Assembly (NCBI GenBank): GCA_000482145.1
Contig: AUXH01000446.1
Span: 1-16,117 of the forward strand
DNA length: 16,117 bases
From: Strigomonas culicis
Taxonomy: Eukaryota > Euglenozoa > Kinetoplastea > Trypanosomatida > Trypanosomatidae
Direction: 5' to 3'
Shown piece by piece: positions 1 to 8,380 of this stretch (its first letter is position 1; each line of letters begins with the position of its first letter). A model generated the notes under the pieces. The model searched no databases. It saw only the letters and a program-made list of their open reading frames with translations, and was not told the DNA's origin. Both the position numbers and the translations under genes were made by a program.

Positions 1-1
1 C

Positions 2-1510
2 AGCGACTACTTGCTGGAGGCCGTTCCTCTGCCGACGAACACCTCCGGTGTGTCCGCAGGGCTGCGCCTCCGCCGAGAGGTGGGGCGCCGTGTGGAGCGG
101 AGGCTAGCGCGGCGGCTGCGAGAAGCGGAATCGCCCCGCTCGCCACGAGCGCCTGTTCAAGTGCGCTTTGCCACCTACACCAACCGCCTCGATGAGATTA
201 CCTGCGCTATGCATACCTCGGCCGCGCTCTCGGGTCTTCGCGTGATCACAATGGGCCATCTTAAGAAGTACGAGCACGTTAATCGGCTGACGGACTACGT
301 GAAGATGTTTGCTGTGGAGCAGCTGCGCGATGAGGATATCGTTGTGCTGCATGACAGTGATGTTGTGTGGAGCGGGATCGACCCGACTATTTTTATTGAG
401 AAGTTTGCACGGTACGCCGCTGCCTCGGAGGCGGAGCTCGATGTGGAGGCCGTGCGTGCGTGGGAGCACTTCGGTGGACTCGAGGAAGGTGAGTTTCAGA
501 TGCCCCCCATCCTGTACAACGCGGAGTATAATTGCGCGGCATTTGACGCATTTTCTAATAGGACAGACTGTAAGGCGGTCTACGATATCGAAGATGCTGT
601 GCTGAACCGTATTTACAACATGGCGGACAACGAATCCTCTGAAGAAGTGCGAAAGGTATCAAAGGAGGAGCTCCTTAGAGTACTTCATTCGAATAAAGCT
701 GATCACTGGTCTAATTACCTGAGAGGCCCGTTGGAGATCGTATCGAGCAATCGAACAGCTTTTGCGGACATCCTCTCCTTGTCTGCCCCGAGGAGACCGT
801 GGGTCGACCGGAGCAGACTGGAGCTTACGAGGCGCAACGGAAGCTGGATTCAGCGACCGAAATATACTTATAGCTATCATGCTTACCCAGGTTCTAACTA
901 CCTAAACAGTGGGGCGCTTATCGGCCGTGTGTGGGCGGTGCGTCTTCTAGCAGCTGCGTTTGAACGACACATGGAAGACTTTTTGGCGACGGATGATCAA
1001 GGTATTATTCTAACGATGGATGTCGGGTCACGTATATGGGAGGCGGAGAATGGCCTCCTGGACCCGAGGCACATGTGCACAGGGTGTCTGAGCCCTCACG
1101 GCCTGCCCCCGGGTCTGATTGGTCTGGACCGTCGCAATGAATTCTTTTTTGTTCTAACGCTCGAAATGGAATATGGTGTTGGTTTCACACATGTCGTGAA
1201 CAAAGACTTCGTGAGCTCGTTGAACCTGACGTATATGCCAGATTGTGGCGTCGCGGGCACCTCTCAACTGCGTCTACTAAATCCGAGGACGCCCTCAAAC
1301 GTCCTGTCGCCCACACTGGTGCATTTGGCCGGTGGGTGGACGATACGAAAGCTGAGCCGAGTGAAGCGCATGCTTCCGTTCTTCTCCGCTACTCACGGAC
1401 GAGATGCAAGACATCATCTGTTCTTGAACAGCACACTTGAATTGTGGAGTGGTACGAGGAGTTACATCTACCCTCTCCTCTCTGTCTGCGGTGATCTTAC
1501 GCAAGAGTGA
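2..1510 (+). CDS. ESAG3-like / PLOD-type glycosyltransferase, 5'-partial
   Basis: The reading frame is open from base 2 to a TGA at 1508-1510, so this is the C-terminal part of a longer protein; the TTG at 11 is not a credible eukaryotic start. Counting from base 11, an Arg-rich low-complexity segment (about residues 18-48) leads into a glycosyltransferase domain from about residue 50. It has a DXD-type metal/nucleotide-sugar site (HDSDVVW, DSD at 115-117; bases 353-361), NYLNSG at 296-301, DDQG at 328-331 and HLAGGW near 438. This order (DXD, Y-x-NSG, DDQ, late His-x-x-Gly) is what I know from the PLOD/procollagen glycosyltransferase domain and from kinetoplastid ESAG3-like proteins. The likely role is sugar transfer in the secretory pathway; acceptor and sugar cannot be read. 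Several N-x-S/T sequons fit a lumenal protein. A signal anchor would lie upstream of the window. The superfamily call is good; the ESAG3 label is from memory of the family and less certain. Confidence 0.72.
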   Translation, partial: SDYLLEAVPLPTNTSGVSAGLRLRREVGRRVERRLARRLREAESPRSPRAPVQVRFATYTNRLDEITCAMHTSAALSGLRVITMGHLKKYEHVNRLTDYVKMFAVEQLRDEDIVVLHDSDVVWSGIDPTIFIEKFARYAAASEAELDVEAVRAWEHFGGLEEGEFQMPPILYNAEYNCAAFDAFSNRTDCKAVYDIEDAVLNRIYNMADNESSEEVRKVSKEELLRVLHSNKADHWSNYLRGPLEIVSSNRTAFADILSLSAPRRPWVDRSRLELTRRNGSWIQRPKYTYSYHAYPGSNYLNSGALIGRVWAVRLLAAAFERHMEDFLATDDQGIILTMDVGSRIWEAENGLLDPRHMCTGCLSPHGLPPGLIGLDRRNEFFFVLTLEMEYGVGFTHVVNKDFVSSLNLTYMPDCGVAGTSQLRLLNPRTPSNVLSPTLVHLAGGWTIRKLSRVKRMLPFFSATHGRDARHHLFLNSTLELWSGTRSYIYPLLSVCGDLTQE

Positions 1511-1832
1511 TTGCTTTCTTTGCCCTCTTACTGTTCGTTCTTTCACTGCCTTTGCACCTTCTTGCACCATCACCGGTTCACTGATGACTCTCTTCTCATG
1601 AATACTGCCTGTTCGTTCCGCTTTCCTTTTATCCCTTGAAGGCTGTGAAGAAACCTGGAAATGAATAGAGAAAGGAGGAGTGGAATGCGTTATGCAAACG
1701 AATCATTTTTAATCGCTTCAATGATCCATTCTTCTACAGTGAGTCGGATGTATTTCGAGAGAAGAGAGGATCCTGTTCTCGCGCATCGCACGTGGCACCA
1801 TTCGGCAGTTGAATTCATGCTTACTATTCATA

Positions 1833-1865
1833 TTTTCGTACGAAAAAGAACACAATATATTGTGT
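1833..1865. repeat. Two adjacent perfect palindromes in a spacer
   Basis: A 14 bp perfect palindrome centred on CGTACG (1833-1846) is followed three bases later by a 16 bp perfect palindrome centred on ATAT (1850-1865). In RNA they could form two short, AT-rich, loop-poor helices, or pair between molecules. They lie about 320 bases after the glycosyltransferase stop codon. Function is unknown, and chance occurrence in AT-rich DNA is possible. Confidence 0.5.
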
Positions 1866-1930
1866 GTTTTTGTTATTATGCTCACCATCGATGAATGTAT
1901 GAACACATTCTCGTATGCTGAAACGTGTTG

Positions 1931-1990
1931 TTGTCTCTCTCTTTCCCTCTTCCCTTATCTAGTTCTTCTTTTTTTTTTAATACAAATCAG
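1931..1990 (+). promoter_or_regulatory. Polypyrimidine tract and trans-splice acceptor for transporter gene
   Basis: A long TC-rich tract (1931-1978) is followed by AG at 1989-1990, with an alternative AG inside it at 1961-1962. In kinetoplastids such tracts direct spliced-leader addition to the next AG. Splicing at 1990 would leave a leader of 104 bases with no ATG before the codon at 2095, which supports that start. Confidence 0.6.
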
Positions 1991-2094
1991 ACTACCCGCT
2001 CCATCAAACAAACAGTGAAGCAGAAGAGTACACTTTCGGCTTACCTTTATCGTAGCGTACCTACATTGTCGCGACAATTGAAGCCATCGTGAAG

Positions 2095-4008
2095 ATGCAA
2101 GTCCTATCGAGAGCGCCGCACAAAAAGGTGAATGAGAAGCATCGATTCGCTCTGCTGTACTTGGGCTTGATGGGGATGCTGTGTGGCGCCTTTGGAAGCT
2201 ACACCTTCAACCTCGTTTCCGGTGCGTTCCAGACGAAGTACGGCTTGAATCAGCGTGATCTGACGACTATCACGACCACTGGTACCGTTATTGGTTACGT
2301 GATGCTGCCGTACTCCTTTGTGTACGACTACTTTGGACCTCTACCGATTGCTGTTCTCTCCGCGTTTGTCTTTCCCCTCGGTGCCCTTCTCACTGCGTTG
2401 AGCTTTCAAGGCGTGATTGTGGGGACCACAGTCAAGCTATGCGTGTTCTACTCCTTCATGAATGTGGGCACTTCCTATTACGATCTTTCGAGTTGTGTCA
2501 CCATTCTGGGCTACTTTCCGGGTGACCGTGGCGCCGTCATTGCGCTGCTGAAAACATTCATTGGTCTGGGCTCTGCCATCATTGGGTCGCTGTATCAAGG
2601 CTTCTTCAAGGGTGAACCGGGACCCTTCTTCTACTTCCTCATGGCGATCGCATTCACCGTCGGTGTACTGAGCAGTATCTTCATGCGCCACCCGGCGTAC
2701 GAGCTCACTGGCTATGAAGAATCGCATCTGCCGGAGGAGGAGAAGGCTCGCCGAGTGGATGAGAAGGGACCCTATCTGAAGCAGCGACCACCCATGTGGC
2801 GTTTCTATTACGGCTTCGGTGTCATTATTTTCTTGATTGCATTTCTCCCGACGGCATCTGCGCTGGTGAATTATCTCGACCTGAACGAGAAGTACCGATT
2901 TGGATTTGCGTTCGTGTCCACAGTCAGCCTCGCGTCCTTTGCTGTGATTGCCATTCCCTTTCCCAAACGTGGTAACGCGGAGCGGGAAGGGGCGGCGGCG
3001 GTGACTGCCTCGGAGCCGCTGAACGAGAGCGAGCATGCGGCCTATGCGGAGGAGGCGGCGCCAGGGAAGTCCAAGGAGGCGGTGGTGGCGGAGGTGTTCC
3101 TTTCGCCCGAGGACACCGGAAGGCTGAGCCAGCAAGTGCCCGACACGGAAATCGACTACATCGCGCCCCAGTATCAGACATCGTTTCTGCGCAATCTGTT
3201 GACGGTGGAGCTGTGGGCCCTCTGGTGGACGATCTTTTGTATCTCGGGTACCATGGATGTGATTACGAATAACGCCAGCTACATTTTCGCGTCTCTGGCG
3301 GGACGCGAAACGTCGGACGACACACGTAACCTGCTGACTGTTTTGAACGGTGTTGGAAGTGGAACAGGCCGTCTTTTCATGGCTCTGTTGGAGTACCAGA
3401 CGCAGAGGCGCGCTCCGGAAAAGCGCATCCCGCTTACGGTTGCGCTGTTTATACCCACCACTCTCGTCATTATCACGCTTGTGCTGTTACTCTCTCTCCC
3501 CAGAGATGCACTGCCGCTTCCGTACGTTGTTGCCGCTTTTGGTAATGGGTTTCTTGCTGCAAGCATGATTCTCGTCACACAGACGATTTACGCGAAGGAC
3601 CATGCAAAGCACTATCATTTTTGCTTCTTCGCCACCGCCATGGCCTCGATCGCGTTGAATCGCTACATGTACGGTGAATGGTACACGGTGCATAACACTG
3701 GTCAGGAAGATTACTGCACACACCGTGTGTGCGTGCAAACACCGCTTTTAGTGCTGCTCGGTCTTTGCGTCAGTGCGTTTGGGTCGAATATGATCGTACA
3801 CGTCACGTACCGAAGATTCTGTAACAAGATTCTGGAGGAACGCGAGCGGATTCTACAGCAGCACAGACACCAGGAGATATCTGATGAGGCGCCAAGAGAG
3901 GCCGATCACTATAACCTGCAGCCCGTTGCAGCGTTCGAAGATGCTGTTGATGTGGCCCCGCCATCGTTCCAGAAGGAAAGAAATGTTGATTCTGACTACC
4001 GAGTTTAA
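2095..4008 (+). CDS. Nodulin-like major facilitator superfamily transporter
   Basis: A complete 637-residue polytopic membrane protein starting at ATG 2095; the in-frame GTG six bases upstream is not a eukaryotic start. The N-terminal half carries about six membrane helices (roughly residues 18-42, 58-80, 84-105, 108-128, 148-168, 176-196). It includes the segment FPGDRGAVIALLKTFIGLGS at 141-160, very like the hallmark Pro/Arg-Gly/Leu-Leu-Lys/Gly-Leu motif of the nodulin-like MFS domain. Two helices follow (about 236-258 and 269-289), then a hydrophilic Ala/Glu-rich cytosolic-type loop (about 290-362). The second half starts with a TMDVITNNASYI segment near 386-397, matching the family's conserved Asp-Asn region, and has further helices to about 570. 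The tail after 572 is charged and hydrophilic. The family is assigned to small-molecule transport (monocarboxylate, iron or similar have been proposed for relatives); the substrate cannot be deduced. It sits alone between spacers with its own splice acceptor. Confidence 0.85.
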   Translation: MQVLSRAPHKKVNEKHRFALLYLGLMGMLCGAFGSYTFNLVSGAFQTKYGLNQRDLTTITTTGTVIGYVMLPYSFVYDYFGPLPIAVLSAFVFPLGALLTALSFQGVIVGTTVKLCVFYSFMNVGTSYYDLSSCVTILGYFPGDRGAVIALLKTFIGLGSAIIGSLYQGFFKGEPGPFFYFLMAIAFTVGVLSSIFMRHPAYELTGYEESHLPEEEKARRVDEKGPYLKQRPPMWRFYYGFGVIIFLIAFLPTASALVNYLDLNEKYRFGFAFVSTVSLASFAVIAIPFPKRGNAEREGAAAVTASEPLNESEHAAYAEEAAPGKSKEAVVAEVFLSPEDTGRLSQQVPDTEIDYIAPQYQTSFLRNLLTVELWALWWTIFCISGTMDVITNNASYIFASLAGRETSDDTRNLLTVLNGVGSGTGRLFMALLEYQTQRRAPEKRIPLTVALFIPTTLVIITLVLLLSLPRDALPLPYVVAAFGNGFLAASMILVTQTIYAKDHAKHYHFCFFATAMASIALNRYMYGEWYTVHNTGQEDYCTHRVCVQTPLLVLLGLCVSAFGSNMIVHVTYRRFCNKILEERERILQQHRHQEISDEAPREADHYNLQPVAAFEDAVDVAPPSFQKERNVDSDYRV

Positions 4009-4582
4009 AATTGTCTGATGTTCTTTTTTTTTCTTTCATTCCCTCCCCTCCCTTCTCTGGATGAGCAATTGTCCACTCTTTTCTTGATTTCTTTCCTGTT
4101 TTCTTTCTTCGACCTAACGAATAGTGAAGGTAATCGTCACTTTTTCGTAACCATGTTTATATATCTTATCTACTTTTTTTTTTCGATTTATTGATGCACA
4201 ACAGCAGAAGTAATTCATCTGTTCCTCAATAGCTCTCTTTTTTCGTCTGTTCTCTTTTTCACGTTTATCACTTGAATCTCCCTCTCTTGTCATATGTACC
4301 TTTGTTGTGAAGGCCTGCCCCCCTTCTCGTGTTTTCCCGGACTGAACTTGCCTTTTCGGCACACGCGCACATACGCACTCTCTCCTGTTGTCTGTCTCTC
4401 TCTCGTGTTCCATATCCATATTGTTTATACATATATATCCATTCCCCTTCTACACCGCTGGGTTTAGTTTTTTTTACTCTTTATCCTTGAGTGTGTTTAA
4501 ACTATCAGAAGCTTTTTTTTTTGCTCTTATAATTTTTTTTTGTGTTCTTCTTTTGTTCACTGTTTGTGTTTTGTGATCAACA
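4009..4582 (+). other. Spacer: 3' UTR of transporter and 5' UTR of Cys-rich gene
   Basis: 574 bases, T/TC-rich on the + strand almost throughout, with many T8-T10 runs. No ORF with coding composition is present. ORFs crossing it encode runs of Phe/Ser/Leu or, on the other strand, Lys/Arg/Glu, as expected of pyrimidine-rich untranslated DNA. Confidence 0.6.
4465..4511 (+). promoter_or_regulatory. Polypyrimidine tract and trans-splice acceptor for Cys-rich gene
   Basis: The tract 4465-4500 is followed by AG at 4507-4508 and 4510-4511. No further AG occurs between 4512 and the ATG at 4583, so the acceptor should be at or before 4511. That gives a T-rich leader of about 71 bases free of ATG codons. 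Confidence 0.55.
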
Positions 4583-6052
4583 ATGAAGCCGTCTCAGATT
4601 CTTGTCCTCGTGGCAGCCTTCATGCTGCTGCTTGCTTCGTTGTCCTCCGCCATTGTCGTCACGTCCGATTTGGTTGTCAGTGGACAGGACTACAGTGGTG
4701 TGACCCTCAAGTTCTCGTCGAACACGAAGCAGATCAGTGTGACACTGTCCCAGGTCAGTGTGTTGACGTCCTCCATGTATATTGAAGGTAAGGACTCCGG
4801 TGCTACTGCGTCTGATGCGGCGGTTATTCTTAATCATGTCGGTGGTACGCTTCGTCAGCCCATCGAGTTCTCCAGCCTTCTGCCGTCCAACTCCATTCTC
4901 AGCTTCACCAGCTTGTACGCGAGCACGCCGAGCAAGACGTCTGTTTTCATCTTCCGCAGCACGTCGTTGCTGTACAACACGACCGTGAAGATCACCGGTA
5001 TCACCGCCACGTGGGAAACGCGCGATTCCGTCGCCTCTGTGGTCGAAGCTAACACGGTATTCTCGATTCAGGCGCGGTCTGCCCTTTACATTACGGGCGC
5101 GGTGGTGACGAAGAGTGCCCATATTTTCAGCGCATCCGTGTCTTCTACCCTCGGTGTCATGAACTACGGCGTGCTTGCGATCGACTACGCGAACTGCACG
5201 TCTTGCAGCAGCAGCTTGGTTAACATTAATGGTGTCCTGTACATTTCCGGCAACAGTATGTTCCGCATTTCCAACAGCGCCACGGGTGCGAACCCTCTGG
5301 TGGATCACGAAGGCGGTGTCACTGTCACCGGCAGCTCCCTGTACTTTTTGAACTCCAGTACGACCTCTGGCGCCAAGATCTTCTCTGGCACGGGCGCTCT
5401 TACCACCTCTTCCGACTCCGTGTCTTCCATGATGAACATCACCTGTGGCTCCACCGGCTTCACGTCCTCCTCGCCCATCACGTTCACGTACGTGTACCTT
5501 CTTACCATCAATCAGGTTGCGATGACCAGCGCTGCCACCTGCTTAACGAATGGTGTGCAGGTGGCTTCCGGGAGATTCAGCGCATCGATGACGTGCTCCA
5601 TTGCGCAGTGCATTCCCGGCACATCGGCCTCTGCCTCCTCGTCCACTGGCGCCTGCGTGTGCACGTGCTCCACGGGTTTCAACCAGCGCAGCTGCACGGC
5701 TTCCACGGACCCCATCACCTCGTACGTGTCGGCGAGCACGAGCTGCTCGCTGTCCTACTGCAAGCGGTGCAGCGCCAACCGCCTCACGTGGTGCAGCGAG
5801 TGCACTTGCCCCAACCGTCTCCACGACGGCGTCTGCACCGTTTCTGGCACGAAGGAGCCGAACTGCAACTCTCACTTCGACAACGGCTTCTGCAAGAAGT
5901 GCGCCACCGGCTACTATCTGACCGACGACTACCGGTGCGTGACGTGCAGTGTCGCGCATTGCACGACCTGCTACGACAATAACCTCTGCTCGGTCTGCGA
6001 GTCTGGGTATACCGCCGGTACCAACGGTGTGTGCTATGCGACCTCGTCTTAG
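4583..6052 (+). CDS. Cysteine-rich surface-antigen-like secreted protein (short paralogue)
   Basis: A complete 489-residue protein. Residues 1-23 form a clear signal peptide (MKPSQ followed by a Leu/Ala/Val core, cleavage likely after SSA). Residues 25-330 are Ser/Thr/Val/Gly-rich with few Cys, and look like repeated short beta-strands; potential N-glycosylation sites include N132, N204, N257 and N285. From about 338 to the end there are 23 Cys. After a variable CVCTC / CKRC / CSECTC stretch come growth-factor-receptor/furin-type units of the form CxxC-x(n)-C-xx-C-xx-GY (for example CKKCATGYYL and CSVAHCTTCYDNNLC). This is the architecture of kinetoplastid 'surface antigen-like' proteins. Unlike a typical GPI-anchored or transmembrane member, it ends in CYATSS with no hydrophobic tail, so it is probably secreted, or attached only through partners. 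It is a paralogue of the larger gene starting at 14299. Confidence 0.75.
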   Translation: MKPSQILVLVAAFMLLLASLSSAIVVTSDLVVSGQDYSGVTLKFSSNTKQISVTLSQVSVLTSSMYIEGKDSGATASDAAVILNHVGGTLRQPIEFSSLLPSNSILSFTSLYASTPSKTSVFIFRSTSLLYNTTVKITGITATWETRDSVASVVEANTVFSIQARSALYITGAVVTKSAHIFSASVSSTLGVMNYGVLAIDYANCTSCSSSLVNINGVLYISGNSMFRISNSATGANPLVDHEGGVTVTGSSLYFLNSSTTSGAKIFSGTGALTTSSDSVSSMMNITCGSTGFTSSSPITFTYVYLLTINQVAMTSAATCLTNGVQVASGRFSASMTCSIAQCIPGTSASASSSTGACVCTCSTGFNQRSCTASTDPITSYVSASTSCSLSYCKRCSANRLTWCSECTCPNRLHDGVCTVSGTKEPNCNSHFDNGFCKKCATGYYLTDDYRCVTCSVAHCTTCYDNNLCSVCESGYTAGTNGVCYATSS

Positions 6053-6234
6053 ACGACACCACTTGCAAGAACATACAGTTATACCTATATACATATACAT
6101 ATACTCGGAAAAAAAAAAGGAAGAAAGCACAAATGGAACGCAAAATCTAAAGTAAAGGAGTACCAATGATGGACAATGTAAAGAAAGAAAACAAAGTGCC
6201 GTCATAACGCTTAGGAGTTATGATCTTTCTCTCT

Positions 6235-6268
6235 CATTTTTTGTTCCATTTTTGTTCCATTTTTGTTC
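6235..6268. repeat. Three copies of an 11 bp tandem repeat
   Basis: The unit CATTTTTGTTC occurs three times in tandem; the first copy has one extra T. It lies in the 3' flank of the Cys-rich gene and is pyrimidine-rich. It is probably a slippage-derived microsatellite. Confidence 0.7.
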
Positions 6269-6612
6269 TTCTTTTTGTTGATGCTAATATGTATGTAGTC
6301 CCTGTTTTTTTTCTTCTCTTTTTTAATTATATACGCGAGTACTTTTCCATTTATTATTGCCATTTTCTGTGTGTGTATGTGTCTTTTTCTTTCTCCTTCG
6401 TAAACAACTACATAAAAGAAAACTAAAGGTAAAAAGAAAAGCAATGCAAAAAAAAAAATGAAAAACAAAGAACAGATGAAAAAAAAAAGAGTCATTTAGG
6501 GGTTATATATATAACTATACATTTATGGAGACTGTCTTTTCTTTTTGTTTTGTTAACAAGAAAAGGGAAATATATATGTGTGTGTATACCCCTCTCAATG
6601 TATCTGTTCTAA

Positions 6613-6636
6613 ATATATATATATATATATATATAG
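6613..6636. repeat. TA dinucleotide microsatellite
   Basis: An uninterrupted alternating AT run of about 22-24 bases sits in a wider region of TATATA, TGTGTG and CATATA steps (about 6570-6665). It is a simple-sequence repeat, easily melted and probably variable between strains. Confidence 0.8.
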
Positions 6637-7002
6637 ATGTATATGTAAAACAGTTTTGTTTTGTATACACGAAACAAAAGGCAAATGAGTAAAAAAGTGA
6701 AAAACGTTTTTTTTTGTGTGTTTATTTTACACTTTTCGTTCTTTTTTCTTTTTGAATTTTTTTTTATTGGTAGTAGTTCATTTTATTTATTCTTATTTTT
6801 CATTTTTGTTTAATTTATCATTGTTTCTGCAAAAAAAAAAGAGAACAGGAAAACAATGTTATTAAAAAAACACTGTTGTTTGCCTCTATAGAAGCAACAA
6901 CAGAAACAAAAAAGCTGCCGTATTTAGGTTGGAAACACAATGCTGTGGATGAATAAAATGCGTTCCATGCTTGTACACATCACGCCTAATTTCTACACGT
7001 AT

Positions 7003-7027
7003 TTACTTTCTCTTCCTTTACGTATAG
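7003..7027 (+). promoter_or_regulatory. Candidate trans-splice acceptor deciding the start of the 7120 gene
   Basis: A TC-rich tract at 7003-7020 is followed by AG at 7026-7027. No other AG occurs between there and the ATG at 7120. Splicing here would remove the upstream in-frame ATGs (6940 and following) and leave a pyrimidine-rich leader of about 92 bases without ATG. Confidence 0.45.
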
Positions 7028-7119
7028 TGTTTTTCTTCTTTTTTTTTTGTACCATTTCACCTTTTTTTTTCACTTTCGTCTTTCTTTTTATCAATACCCT
7101 ACCATTCATTGACTGTACA

Positions 7120-7971
7120 ATGTTGCCCATTGTGCCCCCGCTACTTAGAGGACGGGAGGATCACCGCATCGTTTTTAACGAGGCTGGTGATCGTAGTAAC
7201 GGTTGCTATAAGCGAGAGATCACATCATATTCTTGTGCGGAAAAGTGCGAACACTTTTCTTTGGCTCGTGAAATGCTCTTGAACCCGAACGGGCCTACAG
7301 ACACCCGCACACTACTGTGCTTCAGGGACACGCCGCGACACAGCTTCACATGTGGTCCAATGCAACTCTCGGAACACCTTGCGGCCGTGTGGGGCCCCGA
7401 GTTAGCCGCCAAGACGACGTGGACACTGGCGTACAGGTTCCCCTCGGAGAGCACAGTGACGGTCAACTGTGTGGCTAGCACTTACAGTTATAGCGATGTC
7501 AACCCTCTTACAGCGTTTTGGTGTGCCATGTGGAGTGCACTTCATAATGAGGTCCGCGCCAACTTGAACGACATGTTGTTTCGTGAGTTGGAGCAATCAA
7601 TCCCCCCAGCGGTAAGGAGCAACCAGCAAACCATCTTGCTCATCTGTAAGTTCTTCTTCGGTGAGGAGAATAGCTTCAATGGCGACCTTGTGGTTGTGCG
7701 TGGAGTGGACGGCTCTCCTTCTACAACTGTGGTGCGCCTGTGCCTCCTGAATTCTGTAGAAGAGGATTACACCGTCACAGTAGCAATGGCATATGGTACA
7801 AACGAAGAGGAGGCGATGGACGTGGCACTACGGCGTCTGGCAACTGTAGGTTTCCACGATTTCGTAAACAGGATTGCTCAAGCACACGAGTCAAATTTAG
7901 ATATTAGTATCATCAGCTTTGCAAATGAAATGATGGAGCGGTTTCGTAACAATAACCGATGTGCAGAATAA
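7120..7971 (+). CDS. Hypothetical protein, possible internal alpha/beta duplication
   Basis: I do not recognise this protein. The preferred product is 283 residues from ATG 7120. The frame stays open back to ATG 6940 (343 residues), but the extra 60 residues include runs of Phe encoded by T-tracts that look like a splice signal. If truly translated, they would form a hydrophobic membrane segment. The body is soluble-looking, with no signal peptide. Two modules appear related: TVTVNCVASTYSYSDVNPLT (about 112-131) then an amphipathic helix to about 153, and TVTVAMAYGTNEEEAMDVAL (about 218-237) then a helix to about 256. The second (strand, turn, EEEAMDVALRRLA helix) is faintly like the end of a double-stranded-RNA-binding fold; that is only a suggestion. 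The stop is TAA at 7969-7971. GC content and codon use are coding-like compared with the spacers on both sides. Confidence 0.7.
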   Translation: MLPIVPPLLRGREDHRIVFNEAGDRSNGCYKREITSYSCAEKCEHFSLAREMLLNPNGPTDTRTLLCFRDTPRHSFTCGPMQLSEHLAAVWGPELAAKTTWTLAYRFPSESTVTVNCVASTYSYSDVNPLTAFWCAMWSALHNEVRANLNDMLFRELEQSIPPAVRSNQQTILLICKFFFGEENSFNGDLVVVRGVDGSPSTTVVRLCLLNSVEEDYTVTVAMAYGTNEEEAMDVALRRLATVGFHDFVNRIAQAHESNLDISIISFANEMMERFRNNNRCAE

Positions 7972-8380
7972 AACTACATTGCCGTCTTTATCTCTACGTA
8001 TTCCAATTATTCCTTAGGAATGCTATAGTTCGTGATTCTTTTTTTTTTTTTTTAATGTACGAGAGAACACTGATTTACTTGTTTTCATAAATGCGTGTTT
8101 TTTCAACACCATTTTCAATTGCTTTAACAATGAAATAGACTTCCCACCCACCCCCTTTTTTTTTTGCTTTCATTTTCTTTATGAACAATACCGATCTCAC
8201 GTATTTCAATCTGATGTACTGCACATTCATATTATTGTCCTATTATTATTTAAACTGTTGTGTGATAGCAAATTTCATGAAACGAAACAAGTGTTTTTCT
8301 TTCTCTTCTCTCTCTCTTCGCTACATGCCTTTTTTTTTAATAACAAAAAGTATTCGGCTTCGAGCCAACTTACAAGAAAG

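Larger units (their letters stand above)
1511..2094 (+). other. Spacer: 3' UTR of glycosyltransferase and 5' UTR of transporter
   Basis: 584 bases with no convincing gene. The first part is pyrimidine-rich 3' UTR-like sequence. The middle is AT-rich and holds two adjacent perfect palindromes (1833-1846 and 1850-1865). The right part holds the trans-splice signal of the transporter gene. Short ORFs here have no coding character. Confidence 0.6.
6053..7119 (+). other. AT-rich spacer, low complexity
   Basis: About 1.07 kb of strongly AT-rich DNA holding A-runs, T-runs, TA/CATA dinucleotide-like tracts and a short tandem repeat. No ORF shows coding composition; the ORFs present encode poly-Phe or poly-Lys. 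It includes the 3' UTR of the Cys-rich gene and the splice signals of the next gene. A frame continuous with the next CDS runs back to an ATG at 6940. Confidence 0.65.

Noticed and set aside
2089..2094. GTG start for the transporter, two codons upstream
   Set aside because: Eukaryotic nuclear genes start at ATG; ATG 2095 is the first ATG after the splice acceptor. The TTG codons at 11 and 9460 are rejected as starts for the same reason.
4388..4576. 62-codon plus-strand ORF of Phe/Ser/Leu
   Set aside because: It is the polypyrimidine tract of the next gene read as protein.
4577..5308. 243-codon ORF on the minus strand
   Set aside because: It is antisense to the short Cys-rich gene; no domain, no signal, Arg/His-rich shadow composition.
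6211..6495. Minus-strand ORF rich in Lys/Phe
   Set aside because: It encodes low-complexity runs from A/T homopolymers in an AT-rich spacer and has no coding composition.
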